Source: an uncultured Victivallales bacterium (lineage in GTDB: Bacteria; Verrucomicrobiota; Lentisphaeria; Victivallales; UBA1829). From it: a stretch of DNA of 64,000 bases. Of the stretch, positions 42,328 through 51,787 are shown piece after piece. The stretch's first letter is position 1; each line of letters begins with the position of its first letter. The position numbers were made by a program, and so were the translations under genes. The notes under the pieces were generated by a model. That model saw only the letters and a list, made by a program, of their open reading frames with translations, was not told the DNA's origin and ran no database searches. Location of the stretch: positions 1 through 64,000 of the forward strand of contig CALXSJ010000004.1 in NCBI GenBank assembly GCA_944391115.1, written 5' to 3'.

Positions 42328-44850
42328 ATGGAAAAGCTGGAACTCCTTCTCACCCTGTCAACATTCATCATCCATCAGTTTCCCGTGATTGCGCTTCTTC
42401 TCCTGAGCGCGGTCACGCTGATTCTGGCATTCCGGGAACGCCATCAGTACAACATGACGCTGAAAATCTCCCGCGAAGAGGCGGAAATCCGGCGTCTCGC
42501 GGCAAACGGCACACTGAATGACACGGAAACGGAACGCCTTCTGGCAAACTGCAATGCCCTGCCGGAAACGGAACAGAAGTATCCGGAACCTGATTTCGCA
42601 TTGAAACTGGTCTCCGCGTTCGCCAGAATCCATGCCCTGCTGAAACTCCTGTTTTTTGCCTCGGTTCTTGTCTGGATCTTCGGACTCCACTTTCTCGCAG
42701 GCAAAGCTCCGGAACTCACTTCCTCGCTCAATGCTCCGGACTCCTCCTTCGGATGGACCGTAATTATGTTTATCTGGGGACTGATCGTCGTTTTTTCAAT
42801 ATGGGAATTCCGTGCGGCCAAACAGGTCTGCCGCGGCGGAATCGCGGCGCGCAATTTCCTGATCTTCGTCTGGCTTTTCGATCTCCTGCTCCCACTGCGC
42901 ATTGAAGCGCATGCACTCCTCTTTCAAGCGCTCATGGTGGGCTGTGGAATTTACACGCTGTATGTGCTGGCATTCCGTAAAGATGCCGCGCGCCGGATCT
43001 CCTTCCAGCATCCGGAATTCACGGGAAGGAAAAAAATCGTGATGCTTTCGCTCCTTGCAACAGTGATTGCATGCGGCTGGGCTGGAGTAAAGTTTACGCA
43101 GTCCTTTTCCGTTGCGGCACATGGTTCTGCCGCGGAAGTCTCGTCAAGTTCCGCGGGGCCGGTATGCGCCGCACTGGAAGAGATCCTGCTGATTCAGGGA
43201 ACACCGGAAGAGGAAACGCTTTTCATGGCGGATTGTCTGGCGGAAAAAATCCGGAAGGAACTGGATATCCCCTGCCATGTGCAGAAATTCGATGCACAGA
43301 CTTCCATACAGGACTTGAACAGACAGCTTCCGCTTGTAATTCTCCGGACGGATCCGTGTCCGAATCCGGTTCTGAAACTGGACATGCCCGGGATCGGACA
43401 GAGCATTCCCCTGAACATTTCATCTCCGGCCGGTTTTATTTTCAAGTATTGGCGAAAGCATCTGTCATTTGATCTTCACACCCTCAGACGCGAATCCTAT
43501 TCATCTGTCGTCAACGGTTTGCTCTTTTCCTCCGTAAACCGTTCCTTCACAGGCAAAGTCCTGTGCGGCTATTCAGGAAGCGCCATGCGCCCGGCAGTGA
43601 AAAAAGCGGCGGAAAATCTCGGGAAGAAGCTGATAGAGAGTTTGAAATCCGCGGACACTCCGGCGATGCGGATTCCGTCTTATGCGGCAGATCCGGAACC
43701 TTTTCCTCTGCCGGAGCTTTCCGGCCTTGCCGAACTGCGGCTGGTGAACCGCTGTTATGCATTTGAATATCAGATGTTCGACGTTTACCGTTTCAGAATA
43801 TCAACGCCGGAGCAGGACCTCGCCTATATCCGGAAACAGCTTTCCGGTTCCATGGAGGAAAACAAAGCCATGGATGGCGTTTCTTTTTCAAAAATCCGGG
43901 AATGTCGAGGGTATCAGAAAGACATGATTGATGTTCTTCTGTCCGCGGGAGACAACGCATCTGGAATCAATGCGGATTCCCGTTACGGGCTTCTCGTCTG
44001 CCGGCAGGTTTCCATGTCGCACAACAGACAAATATATTCCGCCCGGACGCTGGAGGAGTTCCGCAGAAACGATCCCGTTTCCTTTGCCCTTGCCAACGGA
44101 ATCCGGCTCCTGAAGACGCCGGAGGAGCAGCTTCATCTGCTGGAGGAGCTTTCGGACCGCCCGGAATTCGGACTGGATCACAAACTCTGCATTCTGGATC
44201 GACTGCGGGATCACGAATTCCAATCCCCCGGATTCCAGGCTCTTCTCGATCGCTGGTTCCGGATGTGTGCCGATCAGACCCTCGCCCGGAAAGAGAGTTC
44301 CCGTTTTCTTTCCCGGATGAGTATGCTTTTCCGATACTGTGGAAAAGAGAAACGGAAAAATCTGCGAAAGGAACTCATCGAGCGTCTCGGGGACATGTAT
44401 CTCCGGATCCGTATTCCGGAAAAACCGGGACGGATTGTCCGGACGTTCCCGAAAGAAAAAATGCAATCGCCGACAGTGATTGAGTTCGTTTTTGATTCTC
44501 CGGATTACAGGCCGTTATGGTATGGATTCGGCTTTTTCCGCAATGCGTCGGGGATGGAGATTTTCGGTAGCGGGAACAGGACAGGAACTCTGAAAGCCGC
44601 AGGCGGGAAAGCGCATTATTTCTTTCATGAGACCTGGAATGCATGGAAGCACGGGGGGCAAAAACCTTTTTCTCTCCGCGAAGGATGGAGCCAAAGCGGA
44701 TCTTCCGAACATCCCTTTGAAATTCCCCGGAGCATGAGTTCCGACGGAATCCCTTTTGAAATCCGCATTCTGCTGGACACGCATGCGCGCTCTCTGACAT
44801 TGGGAGTTCTGCATGACATGCGGAAAGCACCACGCGGATCAGGAAAGTGA
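42328..44850 (+). CDS. Large membrane protein of unknown function, partner of DUF2089
   Basis: I do not recognise this 840-residue protein. Residues 1-40 include one transmembrane helix, followed by a helical hairpin (SREEAEIRRLAANGTLNDTE, TERLLANC) that recalls the C-terminal hairpin of the DUF2089 protein. Further membrane helices lie near residues 105-125, 140-160, 170-190, 195-215 and 237-258. The remaining ~580 residues are soluble, without recognised motifs, and probably extracytoplasmic. The start follows the DUF2089 stop by 27 bp. Together they look like a membrane sensor-regulator pair, but this is inference. Confidence 0.75.
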   Translation: MEKLELLLTLSTFIIHQFPVIALLLLSAVTLILAFRERHQYNMTLKISREEAEIRRLAANGTLNDTETERLLANCNALPETEQKYPEPDFALKLVSAFARIHALLKLLFFASVLVWIFGLHFLAGKAPELTSSLNAPDSSFGWTVIMFIWGLIVVFSIWEFRAAKQVCRGGIAARNFLIFVWLFDLLLPLRIEAHALLFQALMVGCGIYTLYVLAFRKDAARRISFQHPEFTGRKKIVMLSLLATVIACGWAGVKFTQSFSVAAHGSAAEVSSSSAGPVCAALEEILLIQGTPEEETLFMADCLAEKIRKELDIPCHVQKFDAQTSIQDLNRQLPLVILRTDPCPNPVLKLDMPGIGQSIPLNISSPAGFIFKYWRKHLSFDLHTLRRESYSSVVNGLLFSSVNRSFTGKVLCGYSGSAMRPAVKKAAENLGKKLIESLKSADTPAMRIPSYAADPEPFPLPELSGLAELRLVNRCYAFEYQMFDVYRFRISTPEQDLAYIRKQLSGSMEENKAMDGVSFSKIRECRGYQKDMIDVLLSAGDNASGINADSRYGLLVCRQVSMSHNRQIYSARTLEEFRRNDPVSFALANGIRLLKTPEEQLHLLEELSDRPEFGLDHKLCILDRLRDHEFQSPGFQALLDRWFRMCADQTLARKESSRFLSRMSMLFRYCGKEKRKNLRKELIERLGDMYLRIRIPEKPGRIVRTFPKEKMQSPTVIEFVFDSPDYRPLWYGFGFFRNASGMEIFGSGNRTGTLKAAGGKAHYFFHETWNAWKHGGQKPFSLREGWSQSGSSEHPFEIPRSMSSDGIPFEIRILLDTHARSLTLGVLHDMRKAPRGSGK

Positions 44851-44964
44851 AATATGCGCGGGAAGGCACGCGCTTTCAATAGAATCGAAAATGGACGGAA
44901 TCTCCGGGAGACGCCGGAACATTACGGAGCGCCTCCGGTGAAATCAGAAAGAACGGAAGAAACG

Positions 44965-45444
44965 ATGAATGCCAGAAAAACCAATGTGATGCGTCTGCTG
45001 GACAATGCGGGGATCAAGTATCAGATGTTCGAGTATCCGGTGGATGACGGGCTGATCGACGCCGTCTCCATTGCGCGCAAAATCGGACGGGACGCCGAAC
45101 AGGTCTTCAAAACGCTTGTGACGGTCTCCTCATCCGGCGAACATTTCGTTTTTGTCGTTCCCGCCGACGGGGAACTGGATTTGAAGAAAGCTGCAAAAGC
45201 ATCCGGTCAAAAAAGCATTGAGATGCTTCCCTCCAGACAGCTGCTTCCGCTGACCGGTTATGTCCACGGCGGCTGTTCCCCGGTCGGCATGAAGAAATTC
45301 TTCCGGACCTGGATCGACGAAACGGCAATCCTGTATGACACCATCTGCGTGAGCGGTGGAAAAATCGGAACCAATCTTGCGGTGAATCCGGAAACACTTG
45401 CGGCGTTTCTCCCTGCGGAGTTCGCCGATCTGGCGAAAGAATGA
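44965..45444 (+). CDS. ybaK: YbaK/EbsC-family Cys-tRNA(Pro) deacylase
   Basis: The 159-residue protein is a YbaK-type trans-editing domain: MNARKTNVMRLLDNAGIKYQ, IGRDAEQVFKTLVTVSSSGE, VVPADGELDLKKAAKASGQK, the lysine and GYVHGGCSPVGMKKFF. It hydrolyses Cys-tRNA(Pro) made in error by prolyl-tRNA synthetase. The ATG at 44965 is chosen because the fold begins there and GGAAG precedes it. It lies 114 bp after the large membrane-protein gene and is probably a separate function. Confidence 0.93.
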   Translation: MNARKTNVMRLLDNAGIKYQMFEYPVDDGLIDAVSIARKIGRDAEQVFKTLVTVSSSGEHFVFVVPADGELDLKKAAKASGQKSIEMLPSRQLLPLTGYVHGGCSPVGMKKFFRTWIDETAILYDTICVSGGKIGTNLAVNPETLAAFLPAEFADLAKE

Positions 45445-45446
45445 TT

Positions 45447-45467
45447 CCGTCCGGCAGCTGCCGGGCG
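45447..45467. terminator. GC-rich hairpin between convergent genes
   Basis: CCGGCAG and CTGCCGG with flanking CCG/CGG pairs form a perfect-core stem exactly between ybaK and the LptE-like gene. It lacks a T tract, so it may be a weak or Rho-assisted terminator. Confidence 0.45.
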
Positions 45468-45469
45468 GA

Positions 45470-46006
45470 TTACCAGGCCTCGGTCGTGTATTCCACAATC
45501 AGATTGGCCATATTGTAACAGGCCTGTGTCAAGCCGTTCTCCCTTCCGATGGCGGGGTCGGCGGTAAACTGATACGTGGCCGATCCGGAAACCTTGCGCA
45601 TCGGCACCAGCGGCGCGGCGGAACCGGGAATCGTCACGGTGAATTCCGCATTGACCGTAATGCTGAACTCCGACGGACGGAACGTCATGTCATCGTCAGT
45701 GCTTCTCCAGACGACGCCGGCATTTTTAATACTCAGGATGCGGCACATGACAATGCAGTCCGCTTTTTCCGGAGAAGTGATTTTCAGCGTATTGTCAATT
45801 TGAAAGCGTTCCGCAATCTGTTTGCGCATGATCGCCGACGCCAGAACCTCGCGCGTTTCATTCCGGACCTCGGCGATTGCCACCGTCTTGATCTGCGGAT
45901 GCATCATCGATCCCATGTGATAACCGCAGGAGGTCAGAAACAGCATCAACAGCATCAACCCCGCAGCGGGCAGCACACCTTTTTTCCATTTTTCAGTCAT
46001 TGTCAT
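45470..46006 (-). CDS. LptE-like outer-membrane lipoprotein
   Basis: The 178-residue protein has a lipoprotein signal ending LFLTSCGYHMGS, with the lipobox Cys near residue 27, followed by IKTVAIAEVRNETREVLASA, typical of LptE/RlpB-like proteins in PVC and Bacteroidota relatives. LptE plugs LptD in lipopolysaccharide export. The start at 46006 is chosen for GGAACGG 6 nt upstream; 46012 and 46000 are alternatives. It follows the BamD-like gene closely, so the two envelope-assembly genes are paired. No lptD is in the window. Confidence 0.82.
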   Translation of the reverse strand: MTMTEKWKKGVLPAAGLMLLMLFLTSCGYHMGSMMHPQIKTVAIAEVRNETREVLASAIMRKQIAERFQIDNTLKITSPEKADCIVMCRILSIKNAGVVWRSTDDDMTFRPSEFSITVNAEFTVTIPGSAAPLVPMRKVSGSATYQFTADPAIGRENGLTQACYNMANLIVEYTTEAW

Positions 46007-46025
46007 CAGCATCCGTTCCGTTGAT

Positions 46026-47105
46026 TCAGTTGCTTTCCGGTTCGCGGACAACACTCTTCTTCAGGTCGCGCACAGGCAGAAGCCAGCGGTTGCCGCTGTT
46101 TTCCGGCACGACCATGATCGGAGCGGCATCCTCGGGCGTCGGCCCGCGTTTATAATCCACCTTGTAAGGCGTGAAACGCCTGTCGCGGTTCGGCGGAATC
46201 TCGTATCCCTTGTCGATTTCCGCAAGAAGGTCTTCGGATTTGTTTGCCTGTTCCGTATTGGAATAATTCTTCACAACATCGGCGAGATAGCGTTCAGCAA
46301 TGTCATTCTGTCCGGTGCGGTGATAATAGGCTCCGACGGCATGAATGCGTTTCGCCATCAGGTTCAGAACTTTTTCACGGGCTTTTTTCACCCATGGGAC
46401 CTCGGGGGAATCCGGATAGGTCTTGAGATAATTGTCAAAGGCCTCGATCGCCTGTCTGCTGTAGGAGTTGTCCCCGTCGCCGCGTTCGGCCATCTGGAGC
46501 AGAAGACTGCTCAGTTCCAGCGAGGCATACTGCGCGGCCTCGCTGCCGGGAAACAGTTTCGCGGTCTCGTTCAGATGGCGGATCGCGTCATCGGGCTTCT
46601 GCTCGTCGATATACAACCGCGCAAGACGGAGGCGCGATTCTCCCGCCTGCGCCGAACAGGGGGCGTTTTTCAATGCCGCCTCGTAGATCTCCATGGTGCG
46701 GTCCTCCTTCTTGATGAAGGGGAGCCAGGAGACGGCGACATCGCGGTGTCCCTTGAAAAATTCATCGGCAATCTTGTATTCGCGGTCGACGACCATGGCG
46801 AAATCGATTCCGCCGAGATGCTCCTTGATCAGCTTCTCCAGACAGTCGAATTCATCGCCGTAAAGCTTCGCCTTGCGGTAGGCGCGGGCGGCGGCGATCA
46901 GGGCGTTGCCCTTCAGAATGGAATCGTCCGCCATCAGACGCGCATCCATGTATTTTCCGGCGGCGCGGCGGAACTTCTCCTGTTTTTCAAGGGTACGGCC
47001 TTCTGTGAACAGCGCATTCGCCTCCGCATCGTCCGCCGGACAGGGAAGGCAGAGAAAAATGCCGGTGACAAGCGCGCACAAAAGCCCAGAGAACCGAACT
47101 GTCAT
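46026..47105 (-). CDS. BamD/YbgF-like periplasmic TPR protein
   Basis: The 359-residue protein has a signal peptide (MTVRFSGLLCALVTGIFLCL) and at least four TPR units (ALFTEGRTLEKQEKFRRAAG, RLRLARLYIDEQKPDDAIRH, QAIEAFDNYLKTYPDSPEVP, YYHRTGQNDIAERYLADVVK). The unit YLxxYPDSP is typical of BamD-type outer-membrane assembly lipoproteins, although no clear lipobox is visible. It is followed by the LptE-like gene, supporting an envelope-assembly role. Ribosome site AGGAAAAG. Confidence 0.78.
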   Translation of the reverse strand: MTVRFSGLLCALVTGIFLCLPCPADDAEANALFTEGRTLEKQEKFRRAAGKYMDARLMADDSILKGNALIAAARAYRKAKLYGDEFDCLEKLIKEHLGGIDFAMVVDREYKIADEFFKGHRDVAVSWLPFIKKEDRTMEIYEAALKNAPCSAQAGESRLRLARLYIDEQKPDDAIRHLNETAKLFPGSEAAQYASLELSSLLLQMAERGDGDNSYSRQAIEAFDNYLKTYPDSPEVPWVKKAREKVLNLMAKRIHAVGAYYHRTGQNDIAERYLADVVKNYSNTEQANKSEDLLAEIDKGYEIPPNRDRRFTPYKVDYKRGPTPEDAAPIMVVPENSGNRWLLPVRDLKKSVVREPESN

Positions 47106-47207
47106 AGATTTTTCTTTTCCTGTTTAAGTCATCTCGAACACTGCAACGCGATACATTAGCACATTTCGCGGAAATGGCAAATCCCGAAGCGCGTCTTCCT
47201 GCCGAAA

Positions 47208-50200
47208 TTATTCCGTTTTCCTGCGGCATACCTCGATGATGCGCTGAACCACGGCGTAAAAGACCGGAATCAGAAGCGTGCCGGCAAGAACGGAAAGGAG
47301 CATTCCGCCGAATACCGCGGTCCCCAGAGAACGGCGGCTGACCGCCCCGGCTCCAATCGCCACCACCAGCGGGAAAGTGCCGAGAATGAAGGAGACCGCC
47401 GTCATCAGAACCGCGCGGAAACGCAGACGCGCCGCGTATTCCGCCGCCTCCGGAATCCCCATGCCTTTCTCGTGCTGCTCCTTGGCGAACTCCACGATCA
47501 GGATTGCCGTCTTGCAGGCGATGCCGAAAAGAAGCACAAAACCGACCTGCGTGTAGATGTTGTTGTCAATCCCGAGGAGATAGAGCGACAGCACCGCGCC
47601 GAGAAACGCCACCGGCACCGACAGCAGAACCGAGAACGGAATCATCCAGCTCTCATACTGCGCCACGAGGAAGAGATAGATGAACAGCAGCGCGAGGGCG
47701 AAGACGATCACGATCCGGTTGCCCGCAAGCTTCTCCTGATAGGACATGTCCGTCCATTCAAACGAGAGCGAAGGATCGACTTCCTTCACGATTCGCTCCA
47801 TTTCGTTCATCGCCTGTCCGGAACTGTATCCCGGCGCGGCGGAACCGTTGACCAGAACAGACTGGAACATGTTGTAGCGCGTCAGATACTGCGGAACGAA
47901 ATTGTAGCGGATGCCGACCAGCGTGCCGAGCGGCACCATTTCCCCCTGGTCATTGCGGACATAGGCCTTGGACAGATCACGGACGTCGTCGCGGAAGAGC
48001 TTGTCGCCCTGGAGTTTGACCTTGTAGGACTTTCCGTATTTGTTGAAGTCGTTGACATACGCGGAGCCGAAGATTCCCTGAAGCGCGGTGTTGATGCTGT
48101 CCGGCGTCACGCCGAGGCGGATCGCCTTTTCGCGGTCGATGTCGAGATAAACCTGCGGGAACGAAGCGCGGAAGGTCGAATAGACATTGGAAAAGACCGG
48201 AGAATTGTTGGCCTCCACCAGAATCCTGTTCAGAATCTTCTGGAACGCCTGCGGCTTCAAGTTCCCGGAAGTATCCTGGAGCATCAGCGAAAAGCCGCCT
48301 GTCGTTCCGAGCCCGGGGATTGCGGGAACACCGAACGGAATGATCGAAGCGTCGGGAATCTGCCGCGCCTTCGCATAAAACTCCGCCAGAACCGCATCCT
48401 GCCCCTGCCCGGGTCCTTTGCGCTCGGACCAGTCTTTCAGGATCACGATGCCGAACGCGCAGTTGGAGGCATTGATCCCGTTCAGGATGTTGAAGCCGGA
48501 AGCGAAGATGAAATCCTGCACTTCAGGGATGCCGCGCAGCAGCGCCGTGACCTTTCCGGTCACTTTCGACGTGCGCGCAAGCGACGCGCCGTCCGGGAGC
48601 TGGACGCTCACAAAAAACGCGCCCTGATCCTCGTTCGGGACAAACCCGGTCGGAAGGATCGTGTAGAGTTTGAGCGCACCTGCCCCCATTGCGGCATACA
48701 GCAGAATCACGAGGACGGATTTCCGGAGAAGCGATTTCACGACCGCGGAATAGCCGCGCGTAAGTTTCTCGAAACCGGCGTCGAACCAGCGGAAAAAGAA
48801 GAACTTCCTCCGGTTCGGGTCCGCGGGCCTGAGGATCAGGGCGCAGAGCGCCGGGCTGAGCGTCAAGGCATTAATCATGGAAAGGAACACCGCCACGGAA
48901 ATCGTAACGCCGAACTGGCGGTACATCTCTCCCGTGATGCCCGGCAGGAAACAGACGGGAACGAACATTGCGAGCAGCACCGAGGTCGTCGCAATGATCG
49001 GAGCGGTCACCTGGCGCATGGACTTGAGCGCGGCCTCCTTCGGCGGAAGATGCTCCTCCTCCATCAGGCGGCTGACGTTTTCAATGACGACGATCGCGTC
49101 GTCCACCACGATGCCGATTGCGAGAATCAGCCCGAACAGCGTCGTCATGTTGATGCTGTATCCGACCGCCAGCATGACCGCGAACGTGCCGACCAGCGAG
49201 ACAGGGATGGCAATCGTCGGCACCAGGGTCGAACGCCAGTCCTGAAGGAAGAGAAATGTGACGAGAACAACCAGAAGCACCGCCTCAAACAGCGTGTCCT
49301 TCACCTCGTTGATGGACGATGTGATGAAACGGGTCGTATCATACTGCACGCCGTATTCGAGATCCTCGGGGAAAACGGTCCCCCTGAGCCGTTTCAGGCG
49401 GTTCTGAATCTCTTTTGCGATTTCCAGGCCGTTGGCCTCGTTCAGCTGATAGACGGCCAGCATCGCGGCGGGCTTCCCGTTCAGTGTCGTCACACCGCTG
49501 TAAGTCTCCGCGCCCATTTCGACGCGCGCGACATCGCGGAGCCGGAGCTGCGAACCGTCCGGATTCGAGCGGATCACGATGGCGCCGAACTCCTCGGGAT
49601 TCGCCAGACGCCCCTGCGCGGCAATGGAAAGGCGCTCCGTCTGCGCGGGATCGGACGGAGCGTCGCCGAGCGCGCCCGCCGAAACCTGCACGTTCTGTGC
49701 CGTGATTGCATTTTTGACATCCTCCACCGTAACCTTCAGCGAGGCCATGCGCATCGTATCCAGCCAGATGCGCATGGCGTAGGTCATCTCGCCGAACGCC
49801 ATCACGTCGCCGACACCCGGGATCCGCGCGATTTCATCTTTGATCGAAATCGACATGAAATTGCTCAGCGCCAGTTCGTCATAGGTTCCCTTCGGCGAAT
49901 AGAGCGTGATGACGGCGAGAATGTTGCTTGAGGCCTCCTTGGTAATCACCCCCTGGCGCTGCACCTCCTGCGGAAGCTGCGCGGTCGCCCAGTTGACGCG
50001 GTTCTGCGTGTTGACCGTATTCGTGTCGCCGTCGGTGCCGATGTCGAACGTCACCTTGATCGAGGCGGAACCGTCGTCCGTCGCCGTCGAGGACATGTAG
50101 ATCATTTTCTTGACGCCGTTGATCTGCGATTCAATCGGCTGGATCACGGTGTCGAGCACCGTCTGCGCATCGGCGCCGGGATAGTGCGCGGAAACGGTAA

Positions 50201-50330
50201 TCACCGACGGCGTGATGTCCGGGTAGAGCGTGACCGGAAGCGTAAAGACGGCGATCAGCCCGCTGAGCAGAAAAAGAATCGCCAGCACAATGGCGAAGCG
50301 GGGCCGCCGGATGAAAAATTCACTGATCAT
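47208..50330 (-). CDS. RND efflux pump inner-membrane subunit (AcrB/HAE1 family)
   Basis: The 1040-residue protein has the full RND layout: TM1 at 10-32, a periplasmic porter domain, TM2-6, a second porter domain and TM8-12. Proton-relay residues are present: D410-D411 in GIVVDDAIVVIENVSR and the lysine in FGIACKTAILIVEFAKE. It exports hydrophobic compounds or bile acids by proton antiport together with the upstream adaptor. Ribosome site AAGGGA. A 134-bp gap with a terminator-like hairpin separates it from the adaptor gene. No TolC-type gene is adjacent. Confidence 0.95.
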   Translation of the reverse strand: MISEFFIRRPRFAIVLAILFLLSGLIAVFTLPVTLYPDITPSVITVSAHYPGADAQTVLDTVIQPIESQINGVKKMIYMSSTATDDGSASIKVTFDIGTDGDTNTVNTQNRVNWATAQLPQEVQRQGVITKEASSNILAVITLYSPKGTYDELALSNFMSISIKDEIARIPGVGDVMAFGEMTYAMRIWLDTMRMASLKVTVEDVKNAITAQNVQVSAGALGDAPSDPAQTERLSIAAQGRLANPEEFGAIVIRSNPDGSQLRLRDVARVEMGAETYSGVTTLNGKPAAMLAVYQLNEANGLEIAKEIQNRLKRLRGTVFPEDLEYGVQYDTTRFITSSINEVKDTLFEAVLLVVLVTFLFLQDWRSTLVPTIAIPVSLVGTFAVMLAVGYSINMTTLFGLILAIGIVVDDAIVVIENVSRLMEEEHLPPKEAALKSMRQVTAPIIATTSVLLAMFVPVCFLPGITGEMYRQFGVTISVAVFLSMINALTLSPALCALILRPADPNRRKFFFFRWFDAGFEKLTRGYSAVVKSLLRKSVLVILLYAAMGAGALKLYTILPTGFVPNEDQGAFFVSVQLPDGASLARTSKVTGKVTALLRGIPEVQDFIFASGFNILNGINASNCAFGIVILKDWSERKGPGQGQDAVLAEFYAKARQIPDASIIPFGVPAIPGLGTTGGFSLMLQDTSGNLKPQAFQKILNRILVEANNSPVFSNVYSTFRASFPQVYLDIDREKAIRLGVTPDSINTALQGIFGSAYVNDFNKYGKSYKVKLQGDKLFRDDVRDLSKAYVRNDQGEMVPLGTLVGIRYNFVPQYLTRYNMFQSVLVNGSAAPGYSSGQAMNEMERIVKEVDPSLSFEWTDMSYQEKLAGNRIVIVFALALLFIYLFLVAQYESWMIPFSVLLSVPVAFLGAVLSLYLLGIDNNIYTQVGFVLLFGIACKTAILIVEFAKEQHEKGMGIPEAAEYAARLRFRAVLMTAVSFILGTFPLVVAIGAGAVSRRSLGTAVFGGMLLSVLAGTLLIPVFYAVVQRIIEVCRRKTE

Positions 50331-50357
50331 AAAAAATATCCCTTCTCATCATTGAAA

Positions 50358-50390
50358 AAACGGAAAAATGCGGATGCTTTTTTCCGGGAA
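50358..50390 (-). terminator. Attenuator-like hairpin between adaptor and RND genes
   Basis: On the minus strand CGGAAAAA, a ~10-nt loop and TTTTTCCG are followed by six T residues. It lies inside the adaptor-pump operon and would reduce read-through into the pump gene. Confidence 0.6.
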
Positions 50391-50464
50391 GTCGGGAAGC
50401 GCGGTCCTGGTGCGATCCTGCGACGGTCCGCCGGAAGCGCGGAACACGAAATCCCGGCCGTACC

Positions 50465-51610
50465 TCATTTTGCAGCTCCGGCGGGCGGCTGCTCCTTGTT
50501 TACAACCGGCGTGACGACACTTCCCGACTGCGCCTTCTGGAGGCCGGAGACCACGACTCTTTCGCCTTTCTTCAATCCGTCTTTCACGGCGTAAAATTCC
50601 CCGTTCTTTCCGCCAAGCGAAATCTTGCGCCGTTCCACCTTGTTTTCCCGGTTCACGACGTAGACGAAATCACCGAGCTGCTCGCGCAGGATCGCCTCGC
50701 TCCGGATCATGATCCGCTTTGCATAGGGTTCCACGCGGAGCTTCACGCGGACATACATGCCGGGGAAAAGCTTGCGGTCGGGATTTTTCACCTGCGCCTG
50801 AAGGCGGAAGGTTCCCGTTCCCTCGCCGATCGCATTGTCCCACGCGCTGATCGTGCCGTTGTGTTCGTATTTCACACCGTCCTGAAAATAAATTTCCACT
50901 TCCGGCATCTTTGCCTTCGCGTTCCGTCCGGCGCCGGGATATGCGCGCAGCAGGTGCAGCATGTCCATTTCGCTGATGGAGAAATGGACTTTGACATCAC
51001 CGTTTTTCACAATGGTGGCCAGAACGCCGGAAGAGGGGCCGACCATGTTGCCTTTGCTGTATTTCTTGAAGCTGACCCACCCGTCAAACGGAGCAAGAAC
51101 GCGCGTATAGGACAGATTGATCTCCGCCTGCTCCAGAACCGCCTCGGCGGCGAGCACATCGGCTTCCGCGGTCATTTTATTCATCTCGGCGATGTCGAAA
51201 TTGCGTTTTGCCGTAGCGTCGCTCCGGATAAGTTTTTCCTGACGGTCGAACTCCAGGCGCGCATTCTTCCGGTCCGCCTGCGCCTTCTGAAGATCGGCGG
51301 TCGCCTTCTTCACGGCGGCGTCGTAGACGGCCGGATCGATCTGAAAGAGTTTCGTGCCCTCCTTCACCAGCGTGCCTTCCTTGAAATTCACCTCGGTCAG
51401 GAATCCGGAGACATTGGCGACGAGATTCACGGTCTCGGACGCGGCAACACTTCCGACCTCCTCGCAGGAATCCGCAAAATTGAGTTCGGCGACTTCTTCG
51501 ACAACAACCGACGGCGGAGGCGGCGCTGTCCGTTTCGTCTCCCGGCAGCCGGACGCGGCCGTTCCGAGAACGGCTCCGGCAAATGCGGCAAGCATAAATG
51601 ACGATTTCAT
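50465..51610 (-). CDS. RND efflux periplasmic adaptor (AcrA/MexA-type lipoprotein)
   Basis: The 381-residue protein has a lipoprotein signal (FMLAAFAGAVLGTAASGCRE, Cys near 21), a split biotinyl-lipoyl domain (NLVANVSGFLTEVNFKEGTL and LAPFDGWVSFKKYSKGNM) flanking a coiled-coil hairpin (residues 85-150), then a beta-barrel and membrane-proximal domain. It links the RND pump to an outer-membrane channel. The start at 51610 is chosen from the signal peptide; the frame extends further upstream without a ribosome site. A -35/-10 pair (TTGAAA, 17 bp, TATTTT; 51667-51695) lies upstream. Confidence 0.93.
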   Translation of the reverse strand: MKSSFMLAAFAGAVLGTAASGCRETKRTAPPPPSVVVEEVAELNFADSCEEVGSVAASETVNLVANVSGFLTEVNFKEGTLVKEGTKLFQIDPAVYDAAVKKATADLQKAQADRKNARLEFDRQEKLIRSDATAKRNFDIAEMNKMTAEADVLAAEAVLEQAEINLSYTRVLAPFDGWVSFKKYSKGNMVGPSSGVLATIVKNGDVKVHFSISEMDMLHLLRAYPGAGRNAKAKMPEVEIYFQDGVKYEHNGTISAWDNAIGEGTGTFRLQAQVKNPDRKLFPGMYVRVKLRVEPYAKRIMIRSEAILREQLGDFVYVVNRENKVERRKISLGGKNGEFYAVKDGLKKGERVVVSGLQKAQSGSVVTPVVNKEQPPAGAAK

Positions 51611-51666
51611 GATTCTTTCTCTGCTGATGGTTCCGTTTGAACGATCTGAATTTTCATGGAAACGGT

Positions 51667-51745
51667 AAAATATCACGAAAAAAAAACTTTTTCAATCAAA
51701 TTCATAAGCACGGAGGATTGATTTTATGTTTTTTCTGTCTATTTT
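51667..51745. promoter_or_regulatory. Divergent promoters for the efflux operon and nnrD/E
   Basis: Minus strand: TTGAAA (51690-51695), 17 bp, TATTTT (51667-51672) toward the adaptor gene. Plus strand: TTGATT (51718-51723), 16 bp, TATTTT (51740-51745) toward the NAD(P)H-repair gene. No regulator gene or clear palindrome is associated. Confidence 0.6.
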
Positions 51746-51787
51746 ACCTGTCGGACAACTGCAATTCGCCAGAGAAAGGATTCAGAC

